Part shown: positions 25,139-35,600 of the stretch, piece by piece | How positions within the stretch are numbered: the stretch's first letter is position 1 | Layout of the letters: each line of letters opens with the position of its first letter | Made by a program: the position numbers and the translations under genes | The notes under the pieces: model-generated | The model's input: the letters and a program-made list of their open reading frames with translations, nothing else | Told to the model about the DNA's origin: nothing | The model's database searches: none | Source: Planctomycetaceae bacterium | Lineage (GTDB): Bacteria > Planctomycetota > Planctomycetia > Planctomycetales > Planctomycetaceae | NCBI GenBank assembly: GCA_041398785.1 | Contig: JAWKUA010000004.1 | Span: 313,703 to 377,702 of the forward strand | DNA length: 64,000 nucleotides | Reading direction: 5' to 3'

Positions 25139-26422
25139 CTAAGAAGCGATAATATTTGCCAGGATTTCGACGGCCCGATCAATCTCTTCGATTGTGTTGT
25201 AGTGCAGCGCACCGAGTCGCAGCGTGCCGTTCGGTTCAAGTTTCGCACGTTCCGTGAACGGCAGCGCGTAGTGGTTGCCAGGCCAGGCGAAGATCCCGTG
25301 CTCCGCCAGTCGTATTGCCAGTTCCCGCGGCGAAGCGGAAGCCGACGTCATTGAAATCGTCGGAACCCGGTCATCAAGGCGTTCGAGATCCGTGATCCCA
25401 TGGACGCGAATTCCCGGTATCTGCTGAAGCCCGTGAATCAACCGCTTCGAAAGTGATTGTTCGTAATATTTGATTCGGCCGAAAACGCGGTCAAGTTTGG
25501 CGGAGCGGGAATTGTCCACAGAGTTATCGCCAATGGCGCCATCGTCACTGGAGGAATGATCCAGCGAGGCTATGTATTCGACAGCCGCCGCGGCACCGGC
25601 GATGCCTTCGTGGTTTTGGGTCCCGGTCATCCAGCGTCCCGGCAGAGTCTCCGGAGCCGGTCGCAGTTTGTAAGGCTGGATCTCCCGGAGCAGTTCGCGG
25701 CGTCCCCACAAAACGCCGACATGGGGGCCAAAGAACTTGTATGCGGAGCAGACCAGAAAGTCGCATCCGAGTGCCTCCACCTGAATCCGGCCATGCGGCG
25801 CGAAATGAACAGCGTCGATATAGGTCAGTGCACCGTGATTTTGAGCGTCCCTAATGATGTCGCGCAGCGGATTCACGGTGCCGGTGGCATTGGAGGCGTA
25901 CCCAACAGCAACCAGCCTGGTTCTGGAGGAGAGCTTTGAACGAAAGTCCTGCAGATCCAGCGTCCAGTCATCCGGTCGCAGGTCAATCTCGCGAACATTG
26001 ACGCCGGAGTCTCTGGCGGCCAGCACCCAGGGCGTGAAGTTCGCGTCATGATCGAGACGGCTGACAATGATTTCGTCCCCTGATTTCCAGGTACGGGCCA
26101 GCGCCCGGCTGACCTGGAAAGTGATCGTTGTCATGTTAGCGCCGAAGCACACCGTTTCCGGGTCACGAGTCCCCAGAAAATCAGCCAGAGCTTCGCGGGC
26201 CTGCGTCAGGGTCGCATCAGTTGCCTGCGAATTCGGGAACGGCGCGCCGCAGTTGGCGTTTGTCTCAAGCAGATATCGGCGGACAGCATCCGCGACCCTG
26301 GACGGAACCTGGCTTCCCGCCGGACCGTCAAGATGCACAACCGCGTGTTGACCAATTGTTCGATTGAGTGCCGGAAACTGGCTTCGCGCGACGTCCGGGT
26401 TCCAATCAGGACTGAAAGTCAC
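25139..26422 (-). CDS. Cysteine-desulfurase-like class V aminotransferase
   Basis: This 427-residue PLP enzyme shows FGANMTTITFQVSRALARTW, EIIVSRLDHDANFTPWV, VGYASNATGTVNPLRDI, YIDAVHFAPHGRIQVEALGC and the PLP lysine in CSAYKFFGPHVGVLWG. The best match by eye is the cysteine desulfurase-like subfamily TIGR01976, which lacks the classic catalytic Cys loop of IscS. A role in sulfur transfer is therefore not certain. The gene lies 92 bases downstream of rplU and 30 bases upstream of the glycosyltransferase. Confidence 0.85.
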   Translation of the reverse strand: MTFSPDWNPDVARSQFPALNRTIGQHAVVHLDGPAGSQVPSRVADAVRRYLLETNANCGAPFPNSQATDATLTQAREALADFLGTRDPETVCFGANMTTITFQVSRALARTWKSGDEIIVSRLDHDANFTPWVLAARDSGVNVREIDLRPDDWTLDLQDFRSKLSSRTRLVAVGYASNATGTVNPLRDIIRDAQNHGALTYIDAVHFAPHGRIQVEALGCDFLVCSAYKFFGPHVGVLWGRRELLREIQPYKLRPAPETLPGRWMTGTQNHEGIAGAAAAVEYIASLDHSSSDDGAIGDNSVDNSRSAKLDRVFGRIKYYEQSLSKRLIHGLQQIPGIRVHGITDLERLDDRVPTISMTSASASPRELAIRLAEHGIFAWPGNHYALPFTERAKLEPNGTLRLGALHYNTIEEIDRAVEILANIIAS

Positions 26423-26514
26423 GGACTCGCCTTCGAACGGCCCCGGGGCTATGAGTCTCCGCGGCCAGCGGTCGCATTCCCGAGGTTGTGTGCATGAATT
26501 GAGTCGCGCACGCT

Positions 26515-26901
26515 CTAATGATCCGGCGATTCGCCGTCACCGGCAGATCCCGGCTGCTCGGCGCTTTGCACGACTTCCAGATTTGGTACACGGATCGACG
26601 TGATTCTTACGCGCGTGTACTTCTGACGGTGGCCGGTATGCCGGCGGCTGTTCTTTCGCTTGCGGAACTTCTGGATTTCCAGCTTTTCGCCTTTTTCTTC
26701 ATCGAGAACGACCTCCGCTTCAACCGTGGCGCCTTCGATCACCGGAGCACCGATCACACTGCTGCCGCCGGCATTTGCCAGCAGGATCTGATCGAACCTG
26801 ACGGTTGAGCCCACTTCCGCGTCCGAACGAAAATCCACGGAAAGCAAGTCGCCTTCCTGCACTCGATGCTGGCGGCTTCCTTCCTCGATAATGGCAAACA
26901 T
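26515..26901 (-). CDS. rplU: 50S ribosomal protein L21
   Basis: The protein starts MFAIIEEGSRQHRVQEGDLL and contains KFRKRKNSRRHTGHRQKYTR, the basic RNA-binding signature of bL21. The 128 residues include a 25-residue acidic tail beyond the usual length. The ATG at 26901 gives the conserved start; a GTG three codons upstream is also possible. It follows the ribonuclease E/G gene after 169 bases. The usual partner rpmA (L27) does not follow. Confidence 0.95.
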   Translation of the reverse strand: MFAIIEEGSRQHRVQEGDLLSVDFRSDAEVGSTVRFDQILLANAGGSSVIGAPVIEGATVEAEVVLDEEKGEKLEIQKFRKRKNSRRHTGHRQKYTRVRITSIRVPNLEVVQSAEQPGSAGDGESPDH

Positions 26902-27070
26902 AGCAAACACCCAAAGGCAGAAACTTGATCTGGAAAATGTTCACGCCGGCCCCGTCGGGGCGGTGAATCGCGAAGTATAGCGACGTGAATGGAGACTTCG
27001 AGTCGGAATCGTGCTGAAGTTTGTCCGCTGCTGTCCCGGAGACCCGCCGCGCGATTGTCCGGGAAAGTGT

Positions 27071-28636
27071 TCAGGCGTCCGGCTGGACGGGGCGGCCATC
27101 GTCGTCTTCGCACCGAAGGGCCAGGTGTTCCAGTCGAACGTCGGTTCGCGACACGATGCTGATGGTGACCTCCCGGTCGTCTTCAATGCGAATCAGTTCC
27201 TTCCGCTTGCGGTTGTTCAGGTCATTCGCGACGCGATCATGCACTTCGATGACAATCCGGGCCACGTCTTCGTGGCTTGCCGCTGACATCACCAGCCGCA
27301 TCACCTCAATGGTGAGGCTTTCTGAGGTTTTGACCTGCCCGACGCCGCTGCAGCAGGGGCAGTCTTCGTAGACGCTTCGGCGAAGAGACGGTCGAATTCG
27401 CTGGCGAGTCATTTCGATCAGGCCGAAGGGACTGATTCGCAAAACACGCGTTCGAGCCCGGTCGCGTTTGACGGCGTCGCGCAGGGCGCGCTCGACGCCC
27501 CGGCGATGCCGTTCTTCCCGCATGTCGATAAAGTCGTTGACAATCACGCCGCCCAGATCCCGCAGCCGAATTTGCCGAGCGATTGCCTCGGCAGCCCGCA
27601 TGTTCATCCTGTAGGCCGTTTTTTCCGCGTCGTCATCGGCACGGAAGTTTCCGCTGTTGACGTCGATGGCGACCAGGGCTTCGGTTTGGTCAATGACAAG
27701 AGATCCGCCACCCTGCAGCGGCACGTGCCGATCCTGAATTCGGGCAATCTCATCCTCGATGCCATAGCGATGAAAGATCGGCTCAGCGCCGTCATAACGT
27801 TTGATTCTGCTCTGATGATGCGGGGCCACGATCTTGATGAATTCCCGGGCACGTTCGAAGGCAGCGTCTTCGTCGATCCACACGGCATCAATTTCGCCCG
27901 TGTAGATATCCCGAATCGTGCGGATCATCATGTCGCTCTCTTCGTAGATATCCACTGGCGCTGATGAACGCTTGATGCGGCGGACGATTGTGTCCCACAG
28001 TCGCAGCAGGTACTTCAGGTCGCGCTTCAGGTCTTCTTCTTCGCGGTCGACGCCGGCCGTTCGCACGATGATTCCCAGGCCCTCCGGCGGCCGGATATTC
28101 TTCATTGCCTGCCGGAGCTGACGTCGCGCCTTTTCGTCAGGAATCTTGCGGCTCACTCCCACGCGCTGCAGCGCGGGCATCAGTACAATGTACCGTCCCG
28201 GAATCGAAATATACGTGGAAAGCGTGGGTCCTTTGTTGCCGATGCCTTCCTTGATCACCTGGACGAGAACCTCGCTGCCGCGCTGGAATATCCTCTGGAT
28301 CGGCGGCTTATTGCGTGCGTTGCGCTCGTTCAGATGTTTTGGCGGGCGTCCGGATTTGCGGTCGTCGCTTTCCGCAACTTCATCCCTGACCAGGTGCTTG
28401 TAGTACTGATACTCCACGTCGCTGACGTGGAGAAACCCGTTTCGGCCGACGCCAAAGTCGACAAACGCGGCCTGGATGCTGGGTTCAATATTGACAACCC
28501 GGCCCTTGTAGATGTTGCCGACGTAGTTCTCCGCACTACTTCGTTCGACGTACAGTTCTTCCAGCACGCCGTCTTCAACGATTGCAATCCGGCTTTCTTC
28601 CGGCTGCAAAACATTGATCAGCATTTCTTTTTTCAT
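27071..28636 (-). CDS. rng: Ribonuclease E/G family endoribonuclease
   Basis: From the ATG at 28636 the 521-residue protein begins with MKKEMLINVLQPEESRIAIV and an S1 domain (GNIYKGRVVNIEPSIQAAFV, then GRNGFLHVSDVEY). The catalytic core includes IDVNSGNF, IVNDFIDMREERHR and LRISPFGLIEMTRQRIR. The zinc-link CPCC lies in YEDCPCCSGVGQV. There is no long degradosome scaffold tail, so it is RNase G-like in length. Upstream in-frame codons exist but add non-conserved sequence. Its place before rplU is common. Confidence 0.93.
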   Translation of the reverse strand: MKKEMLINVLQPEESRIAIVEDGVLEELYVERSSAENYVGNIYKGRVVNIEPSIQAAFVDFGVGRNGFLHVSDVEYQYYKHLVRDEVAESDDRKSGRPPKHLNERNARNKPPIQRIFQRGSEVLVQVIKEGIGNKGPTLSTYISIPGRYIVLMPALQRVGVSRKIPDEKARRQLRQAMKNIRPPEGLGIIVRTAGVDREEEDLKRDLKYLLRLWDTIVRRIKRSSAPVDIYEESDMMIRTIRDIYTGEIDAVWIDEDAAFERAREFIKIVAPHHQSRIKRYDGAEPIFHRYGIEDEIARIQDRHVPLQGGGSLVIDQTEALVAIDVNSGNFRADDDAEKTAYRMNMRAAEAIARQIRLRDLGGVIVNDFIDMREERHRRGVERALRDAVKRDRARTRVLRISPFGLIEMTRQRIRPSLRRSVYEDCPCCSGVGQVKTSESLTIEVMRLVMSAASHEDVARIVIEVHDRVANDLNNRKRKELIRIEDDREVTISIVSRTDVRLEHLALRCEDDDGRPVQPDA

Positions 28637-29079
28637 AACACAGCTTTCGTTCGATGGAACGAACAGCGTGTCTCCGGTTTCCTGTTTCTGAACTGCAGAC
28701 AACTGAAGCAGCGAATATGAATGACCGATATCCGTGTCCGACGCTTCCCGCGCGGCGTTTGCCTGGTGCAATCGGCGATTTTCGGGAAATCCGGGTGGCG
28801 GAGCCGGCAATGAGTGCCGGCAACGGCAAGCGATGCTGTTTCAGGTAGATTCCCCCATATCATGAACAGGTTTCACACAGATTTTCAAACGCGGCCAGCG
28901 CACCGGCGTATTGACGGGGCCGTAAAGCTTTGTCATTTCGGCCTCCGGCCTGGCTGGCACAGCATCTGGATCTGATGAGGGGATTTCAGGTGACAGGATT
29001 TGCAGAACGCGATGTTCGCTCATGTTTCAAAAATGGCCGGTTACTGACCGGCCGGTCAAATGGATTCGTTCTCCGGGCT
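28637..29079. other. Intergenic region between ptsP and the RNase gene
   Basis: The 443 bases contain no supported gene. A palindromic piece gaccggccggtc lies at 29045-29056, just beyond the ptsP stop, and might be part of a terminator, though no T-run follows. The promoter of the RNase gene should lie here. Confidence 0.4.
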
Positions 29080-30828
29080 CTAGACAACAAGATCCGGGCA
29101 GATTCGGCTTAGTTCTCCCAGCAGGTAGTGTTCGACGTCCCGTGCCAGGTCCAGCGAACAGGCGTGCTGTGCGATTCGTTCAGCGTCCGGAATCGACAGA
29201 TTTCGGATCACTTCCTTCAGTCCCGGAATTGCCTGTGGCGTGGCGCTCAGGTGTCGCAGGCCCAGCCCCAGTAACAACGGAACAAATCGCAGGTCAGAAC
29301 TCATCTGCCCGCAGACGTTTACGGGTTTATTGTGTTTCCTGCCGGCCTGAAGCACCATTTTCAGGAGTCTCAGAATGGCCGGGTCGCCCGATCGGTACAG
29401 GTGGGCCACTGAGGGATCGGAGCGGTCACAGGCGAGAGTGTATTGAATCAGGTCGTTGGTACCAATCGAGAAGAAGTCGACTTCTCTCGCAAATTCCTCA
29501 GCAAGTACCACGGCCGACGGGACTTCCACCATCATTCCCACCGGTACGTCGCGCTGGAATTCCACACCCTCGTCTTCCAGATCTTCCATGACGTCCATCA
29601 GGATCATTCGCGCCTGACGAAACTCCAGCAGTGTGGCCACGAGTGGAAACATGACCTGAACATTTCCATGAACGGCGGCCCGGAGGATCGCCCGCAACTG
29701 AACCTTAAAAAGTGCGGTGCTCTGCAGGCTCAGCCGGATGCTGCGAAGCCCCAGCATTGGGTTCTGGCTGCCGACGAACCGGTCCCGCAGTTTGACGGGG
29801 ACCTTGTCGGCACCGATGTCCAGAGTTCGGATGACCACGGGACGATTGCCACACGCCTGAATGACACGGCGATAAGCGTTGTAGTGATCCTCTTCAGTCG
29901 GCACTTGGGAGCCGCTGAGATACAGGAATTCCGTTCGATACAGGCCGATTCCGTCGGCCCCTCGATTGATGCACTGTTCGACTTCCTCGGGAAACTCGAT
30001 GTTGCCGTAGACTCGTATGGGCTCGCCGTCCAGTGTTCTGGCTTCGGTATTCCTGATCGATTCCAGCCTCTCGCGAATTCGCAGGTTATTAGCCTGACTG
30101 GTGCGGTACTTTTCCAGCGTCGCCTCGTCCGGGTCGATGATGACTTGTCCATGGTCACCGTCCAGAATAACGGTTTCCCCGCCGGAAACGCCGACAAGGC
30201 AGCGGCCAAGTCCGACCACCGCGGGGATCGCCAGTGCCCCGGCAAGAATAGCCGTGTGGCTGGTCCGTCCGCCGACTTCCGTACCGAACCCCAGCACAAA
30301 TTCGGTGTTTAGTGTCGCTGTCTCACCCGGAGTCAGGTCGTGCGCCAGGATAATGACGGGAGCACGCAGGCTTCGCAGTTCTTCGCGGCTTTGTCCAAGC
30401 AGCTGACGCAGCAGTCGGCGTTCCAGGTCGTAGATATCCAGCGCTCGTTCCGCGAGATACGGGTCTCCCAGATTTCGCATCTGTTCGGCGAACTGTCCCA
30501 GCACGCGGCTGACGGCAAACTCGGGAGAATTGTGGGACGCGCGGATTAGTTCTTCCACTTTCCCCGTCAGGCGCGGGTCACGCGCCATCTGCAGGTGTGC
30601 GGAAAAGATCGCGGCATACTGCGAACCAAGCTGGTCGGCAACGAGAACCTCATTGCTCTCGATCTCAGAACACGCATTTTTCAGGGCGTTGTGGAACCGG
30701 GAGACTTCGGCTTCGACGGCGTCGCTGCTGACGTACTTTCTGGGGATGCGAAAATCTTCGGATCCCAGCACCAGGGCCGGCCCGACAACAACTCCCGGAG
30801 AAACTGCAATTCCGTTTCGAACCTGCAT
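29080..30828 (-). CDS. ptsP: PTS enzyme I (phosphoenolpyruvate-protein phosphotransferase)
   Basis: From the ATG at 30828 the protein begins MQVRNGIAVSPGVVVGPAL, as expected for enzyme I. The phospho-His motif is GGRTSHTAILAGALAIPAVV. The PEP-binding barrel shows GIGLYRTEFLYL, RTLDIGADK, NPMLGLRSIRLSL, MFPLVATLLEFRQ, GMMVEVPSAVV, FFSIGTNDLIQYTLACDR and the Cys of VNVCGQMSSD. It is a full-length, standard EI without a GAF domain. It transfers phosphate from PEP to HPr, encoded 162 bases upstream. No sugar-specific EIIBC is near, so a regulatory PTS is likely. Confidence 0.95.
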   Translation of the reverse strand: MQVRNGIAVSPGVVVGPALVLGSEDFRIPRKYVSSDAVEAEVSRFHNALKNACSEIESNEVLVADQLGSQYAAIFSAHLQMARDPRLTGKVEELIRASHNSPEFAVSRVLGQFAEQMRNLGDPYLAERALDIYDLERRLLRQLLGQSREELRSLRAPVIILAHDLTPGETATLNTEFVLGFGTEVGGRTSHTAILAGALAIPAVVGLGRCLVGVSGGETVILDGDHGQVIIDPDEATLEKYRTSQANNLRIRERLESIRNTEARTLDGEPIRVYGNIEFPEEVEQCINRGADGIGLYRTEFLYLSGSQVPTEEDHYNAYRRVIQACGNRPVVIRTLDIGADKVPVKLRDRFVGSQNPMLGLRSIRLSLQSTALFKVQLRAILRAAVHGNVQVMFPLVATLLEFRQARMILMDVMEDLEDEGVEFQRDVPVGMMVEVPSAVVLAEEFAREVDFFSIGTNDLIQYTLACDRSDPSVAHLYRSGDPAILRLLKMVLQAGRKHNKPVNVCGQMSSDLRFVPLLLGLGLRHLSATPQAIPGLKEVIRNLSIPDAERIAQHACSLDLARDVEHYLLGELSRICPDLVV

Positions 30829-30990
30829 AACACTCACGGCTGACGGCAACGGCCTGACTCAGCCTTTTGTAAGGGGATTTGCGAACTTCTGGTACCGCAC
30901 TACTACCGCTTCGCGCTTGACTGGCCCGAGACTCTTGCAGGACATCGGACGGTGACTCCCGTGCCCGACCTGCGTTGTTGGGAATCTCCA

Positions 30991-31281
30991 CTACTCAGAC
31001 AGCGGCGCAGCAACGGTCCCGTCAAGAATAGCGGCGACAACTGCAATCGCGATTTCGGCGTCATCTCCGTCCGCTTCAATTTCCAGCGGGGCTCCGTGAG
31101 TGGCTCCCAACAGCATCAGATCATACACGGATTTCGCATCGGCGACCTTGTCGTCGAACCGAATGCGGATGGCCGACGAGCACTGCGAAGCCGCCTGCAC
31201 GAGCCGGGAAATCGGCGATAAATGCAGTCCATTCTTGATTCCCAGCGTTACGCTGCGCCGTGTTGTTGCCGTTCCGTCCAT
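30991..31281 (-). CDS. ptsH: HPr-family phosphocarrier protein with altered active-site loop
   Basis: From the ATG at 31281, GGGAGG stands 7 bases upstream and the protein has 96 residues, the normal HPr size. The active His is in KNGLHLSPISRLVQ at residue 20. Canonical HPr has Arg two residues after the His (GLHARPA); here this is Ser22. The regulatory-serine region is kept as ADAKSVYDLMLLGATHG with Ser51. A longer frame to 31374 exists but has no conserved content. It sits between ptsN and ptsP and is their expected phosphate relay. Confidence 0.88.
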   Translation of the reverse strand: MDGTATTRRSVTLGIKNGLHLSPISRLVQAASQCSSAIRIRFDDKVADAKSVYDLMLLGATHGAPLEIEADGDDAEIAIAVVAAILDGTVAAPLSE

Positions 31282-31447
31282 CACGAAACCTCCCGCTGCG
31301 ACCGAAGTCCGGGCGTTGAATCCGAATCTGCCGTTCGCCAATCCGTTTGATCGCGGTTCTGCGTCCGCCATCAACAGGCCGCGAACTCTGCCTGATTCGC
31401 GGGAAGATGCTTACTGAAACTGACCATGAACCCATCGCTGCAATGGT

Positions 31448-31924
31448 TCAGGACGCATCTTCGCGGTCGTCAGCTTCGGTCAGCAGTTCCCAGATATCCT
31501 TCACGGCCGACGACTGCTTCAGAAAGTTGCAGAAATCCTGGCTGCGGAGGTGCCGCGAAATATTTTCCAGTCCTCGCAGGTGATCGCCAGGCCGATCAGG
31601 AGGTGACACCAGCAGAATCAGAATAAATACGTCCTCACCGTCGAGACTGGAAAAATCCACGCCGGAATGCGAAATCGCGACGGTCGCCACCAGCCGATCG
31701 ACGGACGGATGTTTCGTGTGCGGGACGGCAACGCCGTTGCCAATCCCCGTCGACCCCAATTCCTCGCGCTTCAGAATGGCCGCGACAACGGCTTCCGCGT
31801 CGTCATCCCTGATCGTTCCCTGAGCCTTCAGGCTGCCGATCATCTCGCGAATGGCCTCCTCTTTCGAAGTGGCTTTGAGATCGGGAACAATCGCCTCTTT
31901 GACGACGAAATCGGTCAACTTCAT
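31448..31924 (-). CDS. ptsN: PTS IIA component, EIIA-Ntr type
   Basis: The 158-residue protein matches the mannitol/fructose/Ntr IIA domain: MKLTDFVVKEAIVPDLKATS, AILKREELGSTGIGNGVAVP, then HTKHPSVDRLVATVAIS with the phospho-His directly after VAVP, and HLRGLENISRHLRSQDF. With HPr and enzyme I next door and no sugar permease, it probably serves a nitrogen/carbon regulatory phosphorelay. It follows hpf after 74 bases, an arrangement known from rpoN-hpf-ptsN clusters; rpoN itself is not here. Confidence 0.93.
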   Translation of the reverse strand: MKLTDFVVKEAIVPDLKATSKEEAIREMIGSLKAQGTIRDDDAEAVVAAILKREELGSTGIGNGVAVPHTKHPSVDRLVATVAISHSGVDFSSLDGEDVFILILLVSPPDRPGDHLRGLENISRHLRSQDFCNFLKQSSAVKDIWELLTEADDREDAS

Positions 31925-31998
31925 TGCGTTACTTTCACTCCAATACCATGTGAAAACCAGCGTGCGACACCCCCGTGCCGCAGAATCAGTTCCGCGTG

Positions 31999-32358
31999 TT
32001 ATTCTTCTTCACCTTCATCTGCCTCGGCCGGTTCGGCGGAAGCAACTTCCTTCAGCGGCTTCTTCTGGCGATGGTCGCGCAGCTTTTCCTTGTACCGATG
32101 AACCTGGTGCTCCATCTTGTTCAGCGTGCGGTCAAACGCCGCTCTGGCGTCGTCTCCTTCCACGTGGGCGACGATCGTGTGATATCCTTCGATCTCCACC
32201 AGCATTTCCACGTTGACACGGCCGTCTTCAAAGTCGAGCGTCACGTCAATTTCGCTGACCTGGTCCAGGTACCGGACCAGCTTTTCTGATTTGGCGGAAA
32301 TGTAATCACGCAGATCCTGCTTAACACTTCCATGACGACAGGTAATCGCAACCTGCAT
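31999..32358 (-). CDS. hpf: Short ribosome hibernation-promoting factor (HPF/RaiA)
   Basis: The 119-residue protein starts MQVAITCRHGSVKQDLRDYI and continues with KLVRYLDQVSEIDVTLDFED and HVEGDDARAAFDRTLNKMEH, the HPF/YfiA fold. A 25-residue acidic tail ends it, and the long-HPF dimerisation domain is absent. AAGGA stands 9 bases before the ATG. HPF binds the decoding centre and inactivates ribosomes in slow growth. It leads the set hpf-ptsN-ptsH-ptsP. Confidence 0.92.
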   Translation of the reverse strand: MQVAITCRHGSVKQDLRDYISAKSEKLVRYLDQVSEIDVTLDFEDGRVNVEMLVEIEGYHTIVAHVEGDDARAAFDRTLNKMEHQVHRYKEKLRDHRQKKPLKEVASAEPAEADEGEEE

Positions 32359-32673
32359 TCTGGGTTATCCTTCCGGAATCATCTCGGTGAGGTCTTGTGA
32401 CGCGGGCAATGGTTCCCCGCCGGGAGCAAAGACAGGATGTCTGGCGGGGTCAGCCGTTTCGAAAGTCGTCACGGCGCGGACCGCGCTCCCGATTTGCCGG
32501 CACTGCCAGCGTCCATCGACAGGTTCAAATGCGGCGCGATTCTAGTGAGGTGATTCCGCGAAGGAAAGCACTCAACGAATCTTCCTCCGGGAATCGCGTT
32601 CTGAAACACAATGCTCAGGGAATTCCCGAACACCTGACGCCGCCAACCGGCGGAATTTCCGGCAATGCAGGGT
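32359..32673. other. Intergenic region between the RND permease and hpf
   Basis: The 315-base gap holds no gene that I can support. The hpf promoter should be here. A short frame at about 32397-32780 overlaps the permease on the other strand and is not protein-like. Confidence 0.4.
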
Positions 32674-35600
32674 CTAAACGGCGTCGCCGGTGGGCTGTCG
32701 GGGTGAAGCCGCCGGAGCCGGGGTGCGAACTCTCGCCAGCCGGGCTCGAATCGCCAGTTGAGCGTCCACCATCAGGCTGAAACCCATCGGCACCAGCACG
32801 AGCGTAAACAGCGTCGACACGATCAATCCGCCCAGAACGACGCTTCCCAGTCCCCGGTACAGTTCGCTGCCGGCACCACCGATCCACAGCCACTTGCCAT
32901 TGACATACGTTGGAAACGAAACGACAAGCGGCAGCATTCCCAGCACCGTTGTCAGGGTGCTCATGAAAATCGGGCGAACTCGGGTTCTGACGCTTTCGGA
33001 AACTGCGGCCGCGGAATCCATCCCGTCTTCCCGCATCAGAATCAGTGCCTGGTGAACAATCAGAATGGCATTGTTGACCACGGTTCCGATCAGGATCACA
33101 AAGCCCAGCATCGTCAGCATGTCCAGCGCCTGGTACGTGAACACGTTCAGCAGCGCCAGGCCGATCAGACCGCCGACAAGTGCCAGTGCCACGCTGGTCA
33201 TGATCACGGTCGGATAAAGGAAACTTTCAAACAGAGCGGCCATCAGCAGATACGTCAGAACAACCGCCAGCACCAGATTCCATTTGAGTTCGAACCAGGT
33301 GTCAGCCAGTTTGTCCGCTGTGCCCGCGAGCCGAATCTGATAAAGCCCGGACTGAAAAACGTCCGACTGCATCAGGGTCTGGCGAATCTCCTTTTCCACC
33401 GTCCGCAGCGCCCCTTCCAGTGGAATGTGCGGACCCGGCTTGATTTGAATCGTGATGGATCGCAGCCGTTCTGTGTGATTGATCTGTTCCGGACCACGGC
33501 TCAGATGCACGTCAGCGATTGCCGACAGCGGGACGGTTTCTCCCAGCGGCGTACGAATCGGCAGGTTCGCGACATCCTGAGTTCGGCTTGCATATTCATC
33601 TTCCCCGTAGATGGACAGGTCGATGCGCCTGCCGTTGTGCTGATAATCGCCGGCATAGGCACCGTCGACCAGAGCGTTGACGGTATATCCCAGGCTTGCC
33701 GCCGTGACACCCAGTTCCGCGGCCTTTTTGGGGTTGGGGACCACGTGCAGTTCCGGGCTGGAAAGATCAAGTCCCGGGATCGGCCGAATCTGATTGCCTT
33801 CCGTCATGGGAAATTTCTGCATCGCCAGGCCGAACGCCTTTTGTGCTTCCGTAACCAGTACTTCCAGGTCCGGCCCGGTGATTTCCAGGTCGATTGTCCG
33901 GCCGCCGCTGATCGCGCTTTCGAACAGACTGGCCTGGCTGACGATCGGAATGACGCCGGGCTGAGCCGCCGCGGCTTTGGACAGAATCGGGATCAGTGCT
34001 TCCGCCTGCAGTTCGTCCACGGCGCGGGCACCCATGAACAGCATTCGCCCGCGAGCGACGAAGAAGAAGCTGTCGATCGCCGGGGCATCATCGCCGGCGG
34101 TGCCCAGCCAGTACGGAGCGACGTCGTTTTCGATCTTTTCTCCCAGCCTGATCATCTGATCGACGTTGTACCCCGGAGGCGGCAGCAGGATCGCGATGAT
34201 CAGATTGCGATTCCCGTTCGGCAGATACTCCGTGTCCGGCAACAGAACTTCGCTAAGTACCAGCGATCCGACGACGAACACTGCCACGATCGCCAGTCGC
34301 ACCAGCCAGCTTCCCTTCAGTGACAGAAGCCGGTACGTCAGTGCCGCGAACCTGTCGGTGCCCCAACTGAAGAACCTTGCAAGTCCGAACAGGCCCTTTA
34401 AGCCGAAGCCCAGTTGAGCGTTGTCTTCTTCGATTCGCTCCGCTTCCGTACGCTGGCTGCGCAGGACGCGGCATGCCGCGGCGGGAATCACGGTCACGCT
34501 GACAAGCAGCGAAAGTCCAACGGCGCAACTGATGGCGATGGCGATGTCCCGAAACAACTGCCCGGCCTGTCCCTCAACGAAAATCACCGGCACAAACACG
34601 GCCAGCGTTGTCAGGGTTGAGGCCAGTACCGCTCCCCAGACTTCCTGTGCTCCCTTCATCGACGCTTCCCGCGGCGGCTTTCCCATCTGGTAGTGGCGGT
34701 AGATGTTCTCCAGCACGACGATGGCGTTGTCGACCACCATGCCGACCGCGAATGCCATTCCCGCAAGACTGATGACGTTGATGCTGCGGTCGAAGATTCG
34801 AACGAACAGGCAGGTACCGATGACGCTGATGGGAATGGCCAGCCCGACAATCAGGACGGATCGCACACTTCGCAGGAACAGCAGCAGAATCAGTACCGCC
34901 AGAGATCCGCCAAGGTAGACATTGTTGGTCACGAGTTCCGTGGCCGAATCGAGATACAGCGTCTGGTCGTACACCTGGTCCAGCCGCAGTCCGTGTTGCT
35001 TCAGGACACCCAGGTTCAGTTCCTCAGCGGCGATCCGCAGATTGTTTCCGAAAATGCGTTCCGACTCAGCCAGTTCCAGGGCGGTAATTTCGCCATCCCC
35101 GTCGCGGTCCAGTTGTTCGCGCGGCGGTCCCATGATTTCCTTCAGATTCGTTCCCGGTGCCTGCTGAGCATTGATCGCCAGCGCGCTCAGTCCCATCTGC
35201 CGGACGACTCCGGAAGGTTTCTTGTAGTCGATGCGCACCGTCGCGACGTCGCCGACTCTGATCGGAGCACTGTCGCGGTAGGCGATGATGGTTTCTTCGA
35301 TCTGTTCAGGCGATTGGAACTGACCCAGCGTCCGCACGACGTTTCGCAGCTTTCCTTCCTGAATGTCCCCGGCGGACGTGTTTTGGTTCTGGCCCTGAAG
35401 GGCGCTGCGGAGCTGATCGAATGTCACGCCGAAAGCAGCCAGTCGCGTCGGGCTGACGATGACGCGGCATTCCTGTTCCTGTCCTCCCAGGACGTTGGCG
35501 TTTGCGATTCCGGGCACGCGTTCAAACGCCGATTCGATGAATTCCTCTGCGAATTTCCGCATCAGGGCCGGGTTGTTGCGGCCCAGCGAAAATGTCTCCA

